Of a stretch of 64,000 nt of DNA, positions 1 through 8,822 are shown piece by piece. Each line of letters starts with the position of its first letter. Positions within the stretch are counted from its first letter, which is position 1. Origin of the DNA: Natrialba aegyptia DSM 13077. Lineage in GTDB: Archaea > Halobacteriota > Halobacteria > Halobacteriales > Natrialbaceae. The position numbers and the translations under genes were made by a program. Where the stretch lies: assembly GCF_000337535.1 (NCBI RefSeq), contig NZ_AOIP01000007.1:1-64000 (forward strand), given 5' to 3'. The notes beneath the pieces were generated by a model that saw only the letters and a list, made by a program, of their open reading frames with translations, had not been told where the DNA came from and did not search any database.

Positions 1-29
1 GAGTCGCCATCACGCGTTTGTTGCGTCAT
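1..29 (-). CDS. start of an unidentified protein, cut by the window edge
   Basis: Only the first nine or so codons are visible, reading leftwards from an ATG at 29-27: M-T-Q-Q-T-R-D-G-D. The acidic, polar start is usual for haloarchaeal proteins. A TTAA-containing box at 49-54 lies about 25 bases upstream, the distance expected for a leaderless haloarchaeal transcript, which is the main support for a real start. The product cannot be named from so short a piece. Confidence 0.5.
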
Positions 30-59
30 ATCCGAGTGCCCTGGTACACTTAAGGGCAT

Positions 60-188
60 CGTCTCGCGGTGCGAGGCACCCCGAGACGAGCCCAAGTGTC
101 AGCCGAGGTGGCTGATGGGCGGGTGGATATGATGCCAACCTCCGTGCCGGGAAACGGCCGGAGGGGACGTGGCGGCGTGGGCCACGTC
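60..188 (-). ncRNA. candidate structured RNA: four consecutive hairpins
   Basis: Four compact inverted repeats follow each other almost without gaps: 60-66 with 82-88 (inner stem 68-72/76-80), 90-94 with 116-120 (inner 99-104/110-115), 139-144 with 159-164 (inner 146-149/155-158), and 166-172 with 182-188. A TATATA-type box at 207-215 sits about 25 bases before position 188 on the minus strand, so a minus-strand RNA starting at the first hairpin is the simplest reading. The box is near-palindromic, so plus-strand transcription is also possible. I looked for the conserved cores of SRP RNA and RNase P RNA and found neither. Identity unknown. Confidence 0.35.
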
Positions 189-418
189 GTTCACAGTAAT
201 GACGAGGCGAGGGTACATATATAAGGCCGTCGTCTCGCGGGCGGTCTGGTCCGTGTTGGTGTGTCTCGTAAGCAAGAAAGTCACACCGGGACGATCAAAG
301 GAGGGAAACAACAGATAGAGGGACCCTCTAGCCAATAGGGCCGAGTTCAGAAAGCGGCTAACGAGAAAGTGTGGGGCGTGACCGACACGATTTACCGGCC
401 GCAGTCGTAGCGAAGGAT

Positions 419-664
419 ATGGATCGATCGGGGTTTGTCAAACTCTCGGTGGTCGCGTTCGGACTCGTTATTCTGAGTTTTTTCGTGCGCGGGTTCAGCC
501 AGCTTGCGTTCGGCCGTGGCGTTGCAGATGTGCTCCAGGCACCGATTGCGATCGTGGGGTTTGGGCTGCTGGTGTATCTATTCGTGCGCGCGACACTCGA
601 TGCGGTGGGGGTCTGGAAAATCGAAGAGGCAGATAGCGAGTCAGGACCGGGACAACGCGGCTAA
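419..664 (+). CDS. small two-helix membrane protein, unknown function
   Basis: An 81-residue protein with two hydrophobic helices (about residues 5-25 and 40-62) and a short acidic tail ending in D-S-E-S-G-P-G-Q-R-G. The ATG at 419 is chosen over an in-frame GTG at 371 because a TTTA box at 388-395 lies 27 bases upstream, fitting a leaderless start. It stops 45 bases before hisD in the same direction, but hisD appears to have its own promoter (T-rich box near 680). No family recognised. Confidence 0.65.
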   Translation: MDRSGFVKLSVVAFGLVILSFFVRGFSQLAFGRGVADVLQAPIAIVGFGLLVYLFVRATLDAVGVWKIEEADSESGPGQRG

Positions 665-709
665 CGCGGGAAGGAAACCGTTTTTCGACTGCCGCCCTAA
701 CCCAGTGAT

Positions 710-2023
710 ATGACAATCGACGTGCGTGAGATCGCCGACCTTGGACCGGACGATCGCGTCGCGTTCTTCGATCGGGACGCCGGCATCGAGGCGGTCAGGG
801 GAGACGTTCGAGAGATCGTCGATCGAGTTCACGAGGAGGGAGACGTTGCGGTTCGCGAGTTCACAAGTGAGTTCGACGGCGTCGAAGTCGGGAATCTCGA
901 GATAACGGACGAGTGTGAGCGCGCGTACGAGGGGCTCGATACGGAACTCCGTGAGGCGATTGAGGCGGCAGCGACGAACGTCAGGGAGTTTCACGAGGCG
1001 CAGGTGCCGGAGGATTGGCGACGAGAGTTCGGCGAGGGACGAGAGCTCGGCCGTCGGTTTCGACCGATCGAACGCGTTGGCGTCTACGTTCCCGGCGGGG
1101 AAGCGGCGTATCCGTCGAGTGCGATCATGGGCGTCGTCCCGGCCGTCGTCGCGGGCGTCGAGCACGTAACGGTAGTGACGCCGCCGGCGGACGTACTGAA
1201 TCCGGCGACGCTGGGAGCGATCCACGCTGCGGGTGCGGATGCGGTCTACAGTGTGGGGGGCGCACAGGCGATCGCCGCGCTGGCGTATGGGACCGAGACG
1301 ATCACGCGCGTACAGAAGATCGTTGGCCCGGGGAACAAGTGGGTCACGGCGGCCAAGGCGGAGGTCCGTGGCGATGTCGAGATCGATTTTCTGGCGGGGC
1401 CGAGCGAGGTCGTCGTCATCGCGGACGAGACTGCCGATCCGGAACTTGTCGCGGCCGAGCTGGTAGCCCAGGCCGAGCACGACCCGAACGCGTCGGTCGT
1501 GGCTGTCACCGATGACGAGGAGATGGGGGAAGCAATTGCCGCGGCAGTGGACGCACAGGCCAGCTCGCGCGAGCGCGAAGATGTGATTCGAGAGGCGCTT
1601 GCGAACGAGGCGAGTGGCATCCTTCGCGCGCGATCGATGAGCGAAGCGATCCTGTTCACGGAAGAATACGCACCGGAGCACCTCTCGATTCTTGCAGCGG
1701 ACGACGAGGAAGTGCTCGCGCGCGTCGAGAGCGCCGGCAGCGTTTTCTTGGGGCCCGAAACGCCCGTTGCGGCCGGTGATTACGCCAGTGGCACGAATCA
1801 CGTTCTTCCGACGAACGGTGGTGCACACGTCGCAGGTGGGCTTTCGGTCGAGACGTTCCTGCGATCGACGACGGTACAGCGGCTTTCGGCTTCAGGCCTG
1901 GCCGAGTTGGGTGAGACGATCACGACGCTGGCCGACGCGGAGGGACTCGAGGCACACGCAGCGAGTGTGCGAACGCGCATCGAGGGTGCTGAAGCCGAGA
2001 CGGGGCCGACCGATTCGGAGTAA
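710..2023 (+). CDS. hisD: histidinol dehydrogenase
   Basis: Catalyses the last two steps of histidine synthesis, NAD-dependent oxidation of L-histidinol to L-histidine, in the cytoplasm. The 437-residue length is normal. Visible family signatures are VPGGEAAYPSS (about residue 124), the NAD-binding stretch IVGPGNKWVTAAK, the zinc-ligand segment AQAEHD, the catalytic Glu-His pair in YAPEHL, SGTNHVLPT, and a C-terminal LEAHAASV carrying the final zinc-ligand histidine. A TATA-like T-rich box near 680 supports the ATG at 710. No other histidine genes are adjacent, as is usual in haloarchaea where his genes are scattered. Confidence 0.97.
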   Translation: MTIDVREIADLGPDDRVAFFDRDAGIEAVRGDVREIVDRVHEEGDVAVREFTSEFDGVEVGNLEITDECERAYEGLDTELREAIEAAATNVREFHEAQVPEDWRREFGEGRELGRRFRPIERVGVYVPGGEAAYPSSAIMGVVPAVVAGVEHVTVVTPPADVLNPATLGAIHAAGADAVYSVGGAQAIAALAYGTETITRVQKIVGPGNKWVTAAKAEVRGDVEIDFLAGPSEVVVIADETADPELVAAELVAQAEHDPNASVVAVTDDEEMGEAIAAAVDAQASSREREDVIREALANEASGILRARSMSEAILFTEEYAPEHLSILAADDEEVLARVESAGSVFLGPETPVAAGDYASGTNHVLPTNGGAHVAGGLSVETFLRSTTVQRLSASGLAELGETITTLADAEGLEAHAASVRTRIEGAEAETGPTDSE

Positions 2024-2119
2024 CGCGAGACGTAATCGGAGCCTACAGAACTTGAATGACCTGGCTACTCCGCAGCCTGGTTTTACGTAGCTACGTCTCG
2101 AACCCTATCGTAGATACCA

Positions 2120-2353
2120 ATGCAACCGCGTGAGGTCGACCCTACCGATGAGCGAGTTCTCGAGCGCAACTACGATTATGCACAGCGAAACGTTCGGCTT
2201 CTCGCGATGTGGTACGAGTGCGATGTCGAGCGGATGCTCGTGTTGCTGGCCGAGCACGGAATCGAACTCTCCAGGAACGACCGTCTCGAGTTCGGAACGC
2301 AGTATCGAGCAGCCAGAGATCGGTTCGAACGGGATGGTGAGTGGACTCACTGA
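2120..2353 (+). CDS. small conserved-looking haloarchaeal protein
   Basis: A 77-residue, mostly helical, charged protein (R/E/D-rich) without membrane segments or cysteine motifs. Its acidic composition, a TTTTAC box at about 2080-2088 and a third-position GC bias like its neighbours argue that it is real; an overlapping frame at 2130 lacks these properties. It lies between hisD and the HesB-type gene in the same direction. I do not recognise a family and infer no function. Confidence 0.65.
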   Translation: MQPREVDPTDERVLERNYDYAQRNVRLLAMWYECDVERMLVLLAEHGIELSRNDRLEFGTQYRAARDRFERDGEWTH

Positions 2354-2415
2354 GGCAAGCGAGAGCGAGTTCCGGTGGCGTCAAGGTTAACATCGTTGCC
2401 CGGGAATGAGTGTGT

Positions 2416-2787
2416 ATGAGCACGGACAGCGTGGACGGTGGACAGCAAACGCAGCCGGAGATCGAGGTTACGGAAGAGGCAGCGACGCAGGCGCTTTCGC
2501 TGCTCGAAGGTGAGGGGATGGATGCCGGAGAGGCGGGACTTCGACTGTTCGTCCAACAGGGTGGCTGTGCGGGACTCTCGTACGGAATGCGATTCGACGA
2601 TGCGCCGGACGAGGACGACACGATCTACGAGCACCACGATCTGCGTGTGTTCGTCGATCCGGCGAGTATGAACTATATCGAGGGCAGTGTGCTCGATTAC
2701 GAGAGCGGACTCCAGGCGGAAGGCTTCCACGTGGAGAACCCGAACGTCGTCAGTGAGTGCGGCTGTGGTGAGTCGTTCCGGACGTAA
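2416..2787 (+). CDS. HesB/IscA-family iron-sulfur carrier
   Basis: A-type iron-sulfur cluster carrier of the HesB/IscA/ErpA family, expected to hold and pass [Fe-S] clusters to apoproteins. The 123-residue protein has the three family cysteines: C51 in QQGGCAGLSYG and C115/C117 in SECGCGESF near the C terminus, plus the conserved FVDPASMNYIEGSVLDY segment. The first 15 residues are an acidic extension. ATG 2416 is preferred to an in-frame GTG at 2410 because a GGTTAAC box near 2387 is at leaderless distance. No other suf/isc genes are nearby. Confidence 0.93.
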   Translation: MSTDSVDGGQQTQPEIEVTEEAATQALSLLEGEGMDAGEAGLRLFVQQGGCAGLSYGMRFDDAPDEDDTIYEHHDLRVFVDPASMNYIEGSVLDYESGLQAEGFHVENPNVVSECGCGESFRT

Positions 2788-2960
2788 GCCCGCTCGGTGT
2801 TCCGGTGTTTGTTGAGGGCCGGAGCAGGAATAGAGTTCAGACGGCTGCTAGTTCGAGAGGCCGAGAAATCGGCCGTAAAAACTGTCCGAGATGTGCTGTG
2901 GTTGTGGCTCGTTTTCCTATCGGTGCCAGTAGTTACTGCGTCTGTGCGCTCAGAACGGCG

Positions 2961-3161
2961 TCACTCTTCGAGTTCGAATGCGACGGTGACTTCGGCCTGA
3001 TACTCGCGGTTGTCTGCGGTGGCAACTTCGACGCCGAGTTCGTCGACTTCGATCCATTGGACGTTCTGGAGGGTTTCCTCGGCGCGATCGATCGCATTGT
3101 CGGCGGCGGTGTCGAAGCCCTCGGTACTCGTTCCGACGAGCGTGATCTTCTTGAAGACCAT
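2961..3161 (-). CDS. dodecin (flavin-binding storage protein)
   Basis: Dodecins form hollow dodecamers that bind and buffer riboflavin or lumichrome. The 66-residue sequence has the whole family pattern: MVFKK start, [20 protein letters not shown] helix, W36 in NVQWIEV (the flavin-stacking tryptophan of the Halobacterium protein) and Q55 in [12 protein letters not shown], which contacts the flavin. The spacing of both residues matches the Halobacterium salinarum dodecin as I remember it. A CTTTACA box about 27 bases upstream (3186-3195) supports the start. Confidence 0.96.
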   Translation of the reverse strand: MVFKKITLVGTSTEGFDTAADNAIDRAEETLQNVQWIEVDELGVEVATADNREYQAEVTVAFELEE

Positions 3162-3256
3162 GGCTGCCCGTGCTACACCGTCGGTACCTGTAAAGCTAGT
3201 GCCGGCGTGAGAACGAGGTGGTGAGCGCAGGGATTCGAGAGTGTGAGCGAGTGAGA

Positions 3257-3308
3257 GTGGGTGTGGGTGTGGGTGTGGGTATGGGTATGGGTATGAGTAC
3301 GGGTAAGT
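3257..3308 (+). repeat. hexanucleotide microsatellite, GTRTGG type
   Basis: About eight hexamers of the form GTGTGG, then GTATGG, then degenerate variants, lie in the 204-base gap between the dodecin start and the end of the next minus-strand gene. It is outside both genes and upstream of the dodecin promoter. No function is evident; it may vary in length between strains. Confidence 0.8.
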
Positions 3309-3365
3309 AGGTAAGTGGGTGAGCGGGTGCGTAGATACTGTGCCGGCGTACCGCCGAATCGTGGG

Positions 3366-4019
3366 TTATCGGCTATCGAGGCGATCCCGAATCGCTCCCG
3401 TCACGTCCGAGAGGTACGCGCCGCCCCACAGTGCGACGATGATCGCACCGATGGAGTTGAAGATGAGATCGAGCATCGTGTCGTCGAGACCGTACTGGGT
3501 GAGAACGGCGTTCATCCCGAGGGCATCTGCCGTGAGTGCGATCGCGAACTCGAGGACTTCCCAGAGGACGCCGAACGCGAGGACGAAAAGCAGGATGAAG
3601 ATGGCGACGAACCGCGGAGGGAAGTGAATTCCTGCCGAGTGTTCGTCGAGTGCACGGACCGTTGCGTAGCCGACGCCGGCAACGAGTGAGGACGACAGTG
3701 CGTGGGTGACGTGGTCCCACCACCAGACCTGGCTGTAGAACGTCGTGGTCGTCCCTGGGAGTCCGACGGTTCCGAGGGCGTGGAGGAACACTGCGCTGGT
3801 GATCCAGAGGGTGAGTCGGGGATCCATGGGAATGCCGTAGTCGCGTTCGAGGATGGACGGCAATCGTGTGACGACGAGCGCAACGCCGGTATTGATAACG
3901 ATGCCACCGTTGGCTCGCTCGAGGCCGATAAACAGCATCCCGATCAGCCCGAGTTCCATGAGATGCGTGAGCTGGCGCTGGCGACGCGAAGACAGGCGAA
4001 GGGAATCGAGTTCAAACAT
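3366..4019 (-). CDS. integral membrane protein, YjdF/DUF2238-like
   Basis: A 217-residue protein with about five or six hydrophobic helices and short loops. The order WWWDHVTHALSSSLVAGVGYATVRAL, then VLWEVLEFAIA, then DTMLDLIFNSIGAIIVAL resembles the DUF2238/YjdF membrane family (aspartate-histidine motif in one helix, WE in the next, D-x-x-x-N later). Its start overlaps the end of the upstream gene by 8 bases, so it is the last gene of a three-gene operon running 5994 to 3366. Role unknown; a metal-dependent or lipid-related membrane role is conceivable but not shown. Confidence 0.75.
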   Translation of the reverse strand: MFELDSLRLSSRRQRQLTHLMELGLIGMLFIGLERANGGIVINTGVALVVTRLPSILERDYGIPMDPRLTLWITSAVFLHALGTVGLPGTTTTFYSQVWWWDHVTHALSSSLVAGVGYATVRALDEHSAGIHFPPRFVAIFILLFVLAFGVLWEVLEFAIALTADALGMNAVLTQYGLDDTMLDLIFNSIGAIIVALWGGAYLSDVTGAIRDRLDSR

Positions 4020-4902
4020 GGTCTCGGTGGTCTTCGTCTTCTGCTTCGGGGTCCGATTCTACGCGGGGAGCCGGCTCTGAGGGTGGGGGAGAAGTCGAAT
4101 CAGGTCCTGGCTTTGGATCTGACTCGTCAGTGTGAGTTGGCTCGGATTCTGCTTCCGATGTCGGTGATGCCGTCTTGGGGTCGTCACGACCCGAAACTGA
4201 ACTCGGGGAACTCGGAGTGCCCGGGTCTGATCGCGAGTTCGGTGGTGTTGCAGCCGACGGGATGGAGTAGGACTGGTCGAGACGGCCGAGTCGTCTGAAG
4301 TAGACTTCGAAGACGATGCCGCTCCCGAGGCCGGCGACGGCGGAGTAGACGAACTCCCACATGATTTCGTCGTGGGTGCCGGTAAAGGGAGTATCGAGGA
4401 GGCCGCCGATGCTCCATCGAAGGAGAGCCCACAGGGCGGCCGCGGAGAGGGTCGAGACGATGACGAAGATGACGGCGAAACCGGGCGTCATGCGGACGGT
4501 GGTAAACATCTGGAGTTCGACGGCGAGGACGAGTGCGATGGCCGCGACGGAGAGATACGATGCGAAGTGGCCCGTGAGCCCGGTGGCGTCGAGCGCCATG
4601 CCGAGCATTGGGAGGGCGGCGAGCAACAGGACCTCCCAGGGGAGCATCACGAGCGGAGAGCGAAAGGCGATCGACGGCAGGAGTGCCAGAACGAGGAGTG
4701 TCGCTGCGAACGTCGTCCAGAGGACCTCGCCGAGGAGCAACTCGCTGAGTCCGATGCCGGCGATGGCGATGACGAGTAGCCACGAGGCGATCGCGTTGGT
4801 TCGCCCGTCGGCGATCAACGTATCGAGTGTTGACCGAGACACGAACGGCTGTAGCGGTCGGGCGTACAAAAACGTACGTAACCGGCACTGTTCGTGCGCC
4901 AC
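4012..4902 (-). CDS. membrane protein with long acidic Ser/Pro tail
   Basis: A 296-residue protein: roughly residues 35-200 form five or six hydrophobic helices, and residues 205-296 are a disordered, acidic S/P/E/D-rich tail (for example PSEPAPRVESDPEAEDEDH). The membrane part ends with an ExxW...ExxY-like FVYSAVAGLGSGIVFEVYFRRLGRL. It begins 6 bases after the stop of the DUF457-type gene and overlaps the following gene by 8 bases, so the three are probably cotranscribed. The first 20 residues are not acidic, so a downstream start is possible. No family recognised with certainty. Confidence 0.75.
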   Translation of the reverse strand: MAHEQCRLRTFLYARPLQPFVSRSTLDTLIADGRTNAIASWLLVIAIAGIGLSELLLGEVLWTTFAATLLVLALLPSIAFRSPLVMLPWEVLLLAALPMLGMALDATGLTGHFASYLSVAAIALVLAVELQMFTTVRMTPGFAVIFVIVSTLSAAALWALLRWSIGGLLDTPFTGTHDEIMWEFVYSAVAGLGSGIVFEVYFRRLGRLDQSYSIPSAATPPNSRSDPGTPSSPSSVSGRDDPKTASPTSEAESEPTHTDESDPKPGPDSTSPPPSEPAPRVESDPEAEDEDHRDHV

Positions 4903-4908
4903 AGCGAT

Positions 4909-5994
4909 TTAAACGGAACCGAGTGAAGAGAGATAGACGACGACGTACGCGAGGAACGCGCTCGTGATGGCGGCGAGCCCCGTGAGTGCGGTTGCAAGCA
5001 GCGACTCCGTTCGTGGAAGCGATGGGAGAACTGGTTGCAACCGCGGATGGCGGGCCACTGAGACCGGTGACCGCAGCGTGATACCGGAGAGGAGGCCGAC
5101 GCTGAGAATCGAGAAGACGAAGTGATAGGACACATCGAGCGTTGGCGGTGTCGTCACGACTGCGGCGAGTCCGTATCCCGCGGCGAGGCCGGCCCGTGGA
5201 TCGATCGCCGCGAACACGTTGCGGTCGGTGAGGCGACAGAAGGTGATCGCCGCCAGCCAGATGGCGCCGAGTTCGATCGCGAACGCGGCGAGGAGATGAA
5301 GCGTGGGGTCGGAGTGAAGGACGACTCGGGACGCGAGGAGGGTCGAGTCGGCGGGAAAGAACCAGTCGGGTGGCGAACCGGTGACGAGGTCGCCCCAGGG
5401 GTGAGACCAGAGTCCCCAGAGGGCGGCGAGCGTAAGGGTCGAGGGAGAGATCGCGGGGAGTGAAGCGGAGTTCAGGTCGGGGGTGTCTCCGAGTGCGGAG
5501 GCGAGTGTCGATGCGCGGACGCTGGCGAGGGAGAGGAGTGTGCCGGTCCCGAGAAAGAGGCTCATAACGAAGGCGGCGAGCGGACCGGAACGGAGGAGTG
5601 CCGCCAGGACGAGGAGACCGAAGAGCGAGAGTGAGGCGAGTGCGGCGAGCGCGCTACCGATCGGTCGGCGGGGGCGGTCCGGCTCTCGCGTTTGCATCGC
5701 GAACGCAACGAGTCCGAACGCGGGGGCGGCGACTGCACCGACGAGGAGCGAGTGGGTCACGGATCGGTGAACGGTTCGGCTCGCGTTCCAGAACGCGGTC
5801 GGCGCACTGAGAGCGCCGTCGGCGAGCAGCCAGTGGCCGAGGCCGGTCAGGGCGTACAGGATGTCGATATCCGGCAGTGCGCCGAACGCGCCGGCGATGA
5901 CGGCGACGAAGAGTGCGTGCCGGCGCGGCCAGCCATGCCAGTCAGCGATGAGGCCGGCGACGGCGAACGCGAGTAGAGCGTGACCGACGAACAC
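4909..5994 (-). CDS. membrane-bound metal-dependent hydrolase (DUF457/YdjM-like)
   Basis: A 361-residue membrane protein of the LexA-regulated YdjM-like family. The family hallmarks are at the N terminus: a histidine in MFVGHALLAFAVAG, the acidic pair in ALPDIDILYAL, and HRSVTHSLL with two histidines, which are the likely metal ligands; HPWGDLVTG appears later. About nine hydrophobic helices are visible. It is the first gene of the 5994-3366 operon and is divergent from the aminotransferase gene. The enzymatic substrate of these proteins is not established. Confidence 0.85.
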   Translation of the reverse strand: MFVGHALLAFAVAGLIADWHGWPRRHALFVAVIAGAFGALPDIDILYALTGLGHWLLADGALSAPTAFWNASRTVHRSVTHSLLVGAVAAPAFGLVAFAMQTREPDRPRRPIGSALAALASLSLFGLLVLAALLRSGPLAAFVMSLFLGTGTLLSLASVRASTLASALGDTPDLNSASLPAISPSTLTLAALWGLWSHPWGDLVTGSPPDWFFPADSTLLASRVVLHSDPTLHLLAAFAIELGAIWLAAITFCRLTDRNVFAAIDPRAGLAAGYGLAAVVTTPPTLDVSYHFVFSILSVGLLSGITLRSPVSVARHPRLQPVLPSLPRTESLLATALTGLAAITSAFLAYVVVYLSSLGSV

Positions 5995-6115
5995 GACGTA
6001 TCGGGTACGCGATGACTCCTCTTAAGCGACTCGCACGTCGGGTGTCGGGTGTGAGAAAGCGACCGAGGTCGCCGCTGTCGGTAAGTCTTTGCGAGTGGCA
6101 CTCGAGCACACACCC

Positions 6116-7327
6116 ATGGCACAGGAACCGTCGATCGAGACGGATCGAGCGCCGGCCGTCGGCGAACTCACACCACCGGATCGAACGCTGATGGGACCGG
6201 GGCCGAGCGACGTGCACCCGCGTGTGCGTCGGGCGATGAGTACGCCGCTCGTCGGCCATCTCGATCCGTCGTTCGTCGAGATTATGGACGACGTGCAGGA
6301 GTTGCTTCGGTATACGTTCCGGACGGACAACGAGTGGACGATTCCGGTTTCGGGGACGGGGTCGGCGGCGATGGAAGCTGCGATCGGGAACGTCGTCGAG
6401 CCTGGCGACACGATGTTGGTTCCGACGAACGGCTATTTCGGCGGTCGCATGGCCTCGATGGCGCGCCGCGCGGGCGGCGAGGTCGTCGAGGTCGACGCCC
6501 CGTGGGGCGAACCGCTCGATCCTGCCGATGTTGCCGACGCGCTCGCGACGCACGATCCCGACGTTTTCGGGTTCGTCCACGCCGAGACGAGCACGGGCGT
6601 TCGCCAGCCCGACGTTCCGGAACTCACCGCCGCGGCGCACGACCACGACGCGCTGGTAATCGCCGATACCGTCACCTCCATCGGCGGGGTCGAACTCCGC
6701 GTCGACGAGTGGGACATCGACGTGGCCTACGCCGGGCCGCAGAAGTGTCTCTCCTGTCCGCCGGGCGCGAGTCCGCTCACCCTCTCGGACGAAGCCATGG
6801 AAAAGGTCCTCGCACGCGAGGAGGACCCCCGGTCGTGGTACCTCGATCTCTCCTTACTCGAAGGCTACTGGGGCGAGGAACGCGCCTACCACCACACCGC
6901 GCCGATCACGAACGTCTACGCGATTCGGGAGGCGCTTCGACTCGTCGCCGAGGAGGGCATCGAGGAACGCTGGGCGCGCCACGAACGCCTCGCCGGCGCG
7001 TTGAAGGCCGGCGTGGAAGGAATGGGCCTCGAGATGAACGCACCCGACGAGTTCTGGTTGCCGAGTCTCAACGCGGTCCGCGTTCCCGACGGGGTCGACG
7101 ACGGCGAAGTCTGTGCCGAACTGCTCGAGCGCTACGATCTCGAAATCGCGAGCGGCCTCGGCGATCTCGACGGGGATATTTTCCGGATCGGCTGTATGGG
7201 CTACTCCGCGCGCCCGGAGAACGTGATTTACGTCGTGACGGCCCTGGGTGACGTGCTCGAGTCACTCGGGGCGACGGTCGATCCGGGCGCTGGCGTGACG
7301 GCGACACGGCGGGCGCTCTCGGAGTAG
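6116..7327 (+). CDS. class V aminotransferase (alanine-glyoxylate / serine-pyruvate type)
   Basis: A PLP-dependent aminotransferase of the AGXT/serine-pyruvate family, acting in the cytoplasm on small amino acids and glyoxylate or pyruvate. Visible signatures: MGPGPSDVHPRVRRAMS near the start, SGTGSAAMEAAI (cofactor phosphate binding), ADTVTSIGG with the PLP-contacting aspartate, GPQKCLSCPPG with the Schiff-base lysine, and the late substrate-carboxylate region FRIGCMGYSARPENV. Length 403 residues fits. ATG 6116 is preferred to an in-frame TTG at 6089. The exact donor/acceptor pair cannot be read from sequence. Confidence 0.92.
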   Translation: MAQEPSIETDRAPAVGELTPPDRTLMGPGPSDVHPRVRRAMSTPLVGHLDPSFVEIMDDVQELLRYTFRTDNEWTIPVSGTGSAAMEAAIGNVVEPGDTMLVPTNGYFGGRMASMARRAGGEVVEVDAPWGEPLDPADVADALATHDPDVFGFVHAETSTGVRQPDVPELTAAAHDHDALVIADTVTSIGGVELRVDEWDIDVAYAGPQKCLSCPPGASPLTLSDEAMEKVLAREEDPRSWYLDLSLLEGYWGEERAYHHTAPITNVYAIREALRLVAEEGIEERWARHERLAGALKAGVEGMGLEMNAPDEFWLPSLNAVRVPDGVDDGEVCAELLERYDLEIASGLGDLDGDIFRIGCMGYSARPENVIYVVTALGDVLESLGATVDPGAGVTATRRALSE

Positions 7328-7417
7328 CACGAAAAACGGGGAAGTGATCCCGGGTAGGGCGCTTGGGAGTCGGTTGCGGGCGATTCGAGTGGTGTTCGGG
7401 CGGTCAAACCCGCTGGG

Positions 7418-7747
7418 TCACGCCGAGACGCGGGGCCCTGGCGGCGCACGTTCGACCTGATAGTCGTCGCCGTCGACGACGATGATTGCCCACTCGTAGC
7501 TGGGGTTCGTCCGACGGAGTTCAGCTTCGAGATCGTCGGCGTCCTCGGGCTGGGCGACGAAACAGTGAAACTGCCCCGACGACGATGACGAACGCGGAAG
7601 CTCTGCGTTCTCGAGGACTGTGTTTACGTGGACGACTTTCCACGCGCGTTCGGCCCGGAAGTCGGGGCCGGTTCCTTCGACGGTGTATCCGAGCTCTGCG
7701 AAGATCGACCTGGCCTGCTCGACGAGTCGCATGTTAACAGGACCCAT
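7418..7747 (-). CDS. small haloarchaeal protein (DUF7116-like)
   Basis: A 109-residue protein with alternating helix/strand pattern: ARSIFAELGYTVEGTGPDFRAERAWKVVHV, then FHCFVAQPEDADDLEAELRR, then WAIIVVDGDDYQV. The layout matches a haloarchaea-only family that I recall as DUF7116. The start at 7747 is supported by a TTTATG box at 7772-7777, 27 bases upstream; an internal methionine at 7732 is less well placed. Function unknown. Confidence 0.8.
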   Translation of the reverse strand: MGPVNMRLVEQARSIFAELGYTVEGTGPDFRAERAWKVVHVNTVLENAELPRSSSSSGQFHCFVAQPEDADDLEAELRRTNPSYEWAIIVVDGDDYQVERAPPGPRVSA

Positions 7748-7997
7748 TCATAGAAGCCTACGGTACCCACCGACATAAATGTTGGTCTGGAATAGAAAGC
7801 AAGCCGTTGCTATCCGAACCGGAGTTCAACACAGTATTTTATTGACAATGTTTATCTACTAATCGGAACTCGATTCGGTAATATCCAATTAGGAAGCGGT
7901 GATACCAGCGTCGGTCGAGCGAGAAGACACCGTCACCGAAAGTGACCGGAGAGAGAAGACAGAGTACACGTTCGACAAAAGCGACACTGAACTCGTG

Positions 7998-8243
7998 TTA
8001 TTCGTGGGCAGCGTCCCACTCGGTCGGTTTTCGGAAGTTCCCACACCGATTGCACTTGATTCGTCCCATCGAGTCCATGGCGTTATCGATGCGCTCGCAG
8101 TTCGTACAGAACCATCCGTACCGACTCTCTGCGTCGTTCGTCTCGTAGACGATCAGAAACGGCCCTTTCGATCCTCTGTCACCGTCGGTCTCCGAGACAA
8201 AGACGGTGCCGGCGTCCTCGGTCGTGATCGATCGCAGCGCCAT
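7998..8243 (-). CDS. small zinc-ribbon protein (DUF5816-like)
   Basis: An 81-residue protein with GDRGSKGPF near residue 22 and two CxxC pairs, FCTNCERIDNAMDSMGRI and KCNRCGNFRKPTEWDAAHE, forming a zinc ribbon. This exact arrangement is a haloarchaeal family I recall as DUF5816. A CTTTATTG box at 8264-8273 lies at leaderless distance upstream. Probably a single-gene transcript. Zinc binding is inferred from the cysteine pairs; the partner or nucleic acid it binds is unknown. Confidence 0.85.
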   Translation of the reverse strand: MALRSITTEDAGTVFVSETDGDRGSKGPFLIVYETNDAESRYGWFCTNCERIDNAMDSMGRIKCNRCGNFRKPTEWDAAHE

Positions 8244-8373
8244 GGGAACCGGTAGTCACGCGCCCAATAAAGGACTTCTGTCCGACTCGAGTAAAACCGG
8301 GATGAGACGCTCACCCACGTGAGAGTAGCGCTAACTGAAACCTTTACCCGCACGGAACTCGTCCGATGCTGTA

Positions 8374-8784
8374 ATGGCGCTTGTCGTGGTTCCCGTTCGG
8401 TATCCGCTAACGAAACACTCACGACGAACGCTCGAACGGGCCATCGATATCGCCCGCGAGCGCGAGGCGGCGTTGACAGTTCTGCACGTGGACCTCTACC
8501 AGAACGGGAAGAAAGTGACGCGTATCGATCTGAAAAATACCGTCGAGCGGTCGATCGGGCCCGTCGAAAACGCCCGGTACGTCGTTCGGACCGGATTTCT
8601 CGTTGAGGAGAGTATTCTCGACGAGGTGGCGGCAGAGGATGCAGATGTCGTCGTCGTCGGCAGCCAACAGGCGAGTCGATTCCGCCGGCTCTTCCGCCGG
8701 CTGACGGATAACCCGGATATCGACCGCTATCTGCGGACCCATCTCGACTGTGAGGTAATTACCGTCGAGAGCGCCCGCGCGTAG
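8374..8784 (+). CDS. universal stress protein family (UspA)
   Basis: A 136-residue UspA-fold protein: strand LVVVPVRYP, helix SRRTLERAIDIAREREAALTVLHVDLY, and a second half ending ADVVVVGSQQASRFRRLFRRL and CEVITVESA. The ATP-binding form of the family carries G-x2-G-x9-G-(S/T) after the VVVVGS strand; here GSQQASRFRRL replaces it, so this is probably a non-ATP-binding member. A CCTTTACCC box at 8339-8347 supports the start. It is convergent with the mscS gene. Confidence 0.9.
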   Translation: MALVVVPVRYPLTKHSRRTLERAIDIAREREAALTVLHVDLYQNGKKVTRIDLKNTVERSIGPVENARYVVRTGFLVEESILDEVAAEDADVVVVGSQQASRFRRLFRRLTDNPDIDRYLRTHLDCEVITVESARA

Positions 8785-8822
8785 CCTGCCCCGTCCGCCC
8801 AGAGACGCTACGATCTCGGAAC

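Noticed and set aside
60-188. SRP RNA or RNase P RNA at the hairpin series
   Set aside because: The SRP helix 8 core (GGAAG/AGCAGC type) and the RNase P conserved GAGGAAAGTCC were looked for on both strands and are absent.
641-1828. A 395-codon open frame antisense to hisD
   Set aside because: hisD motifs are complete on the plus strand; the antisense product is Arg-rich and motif-free.
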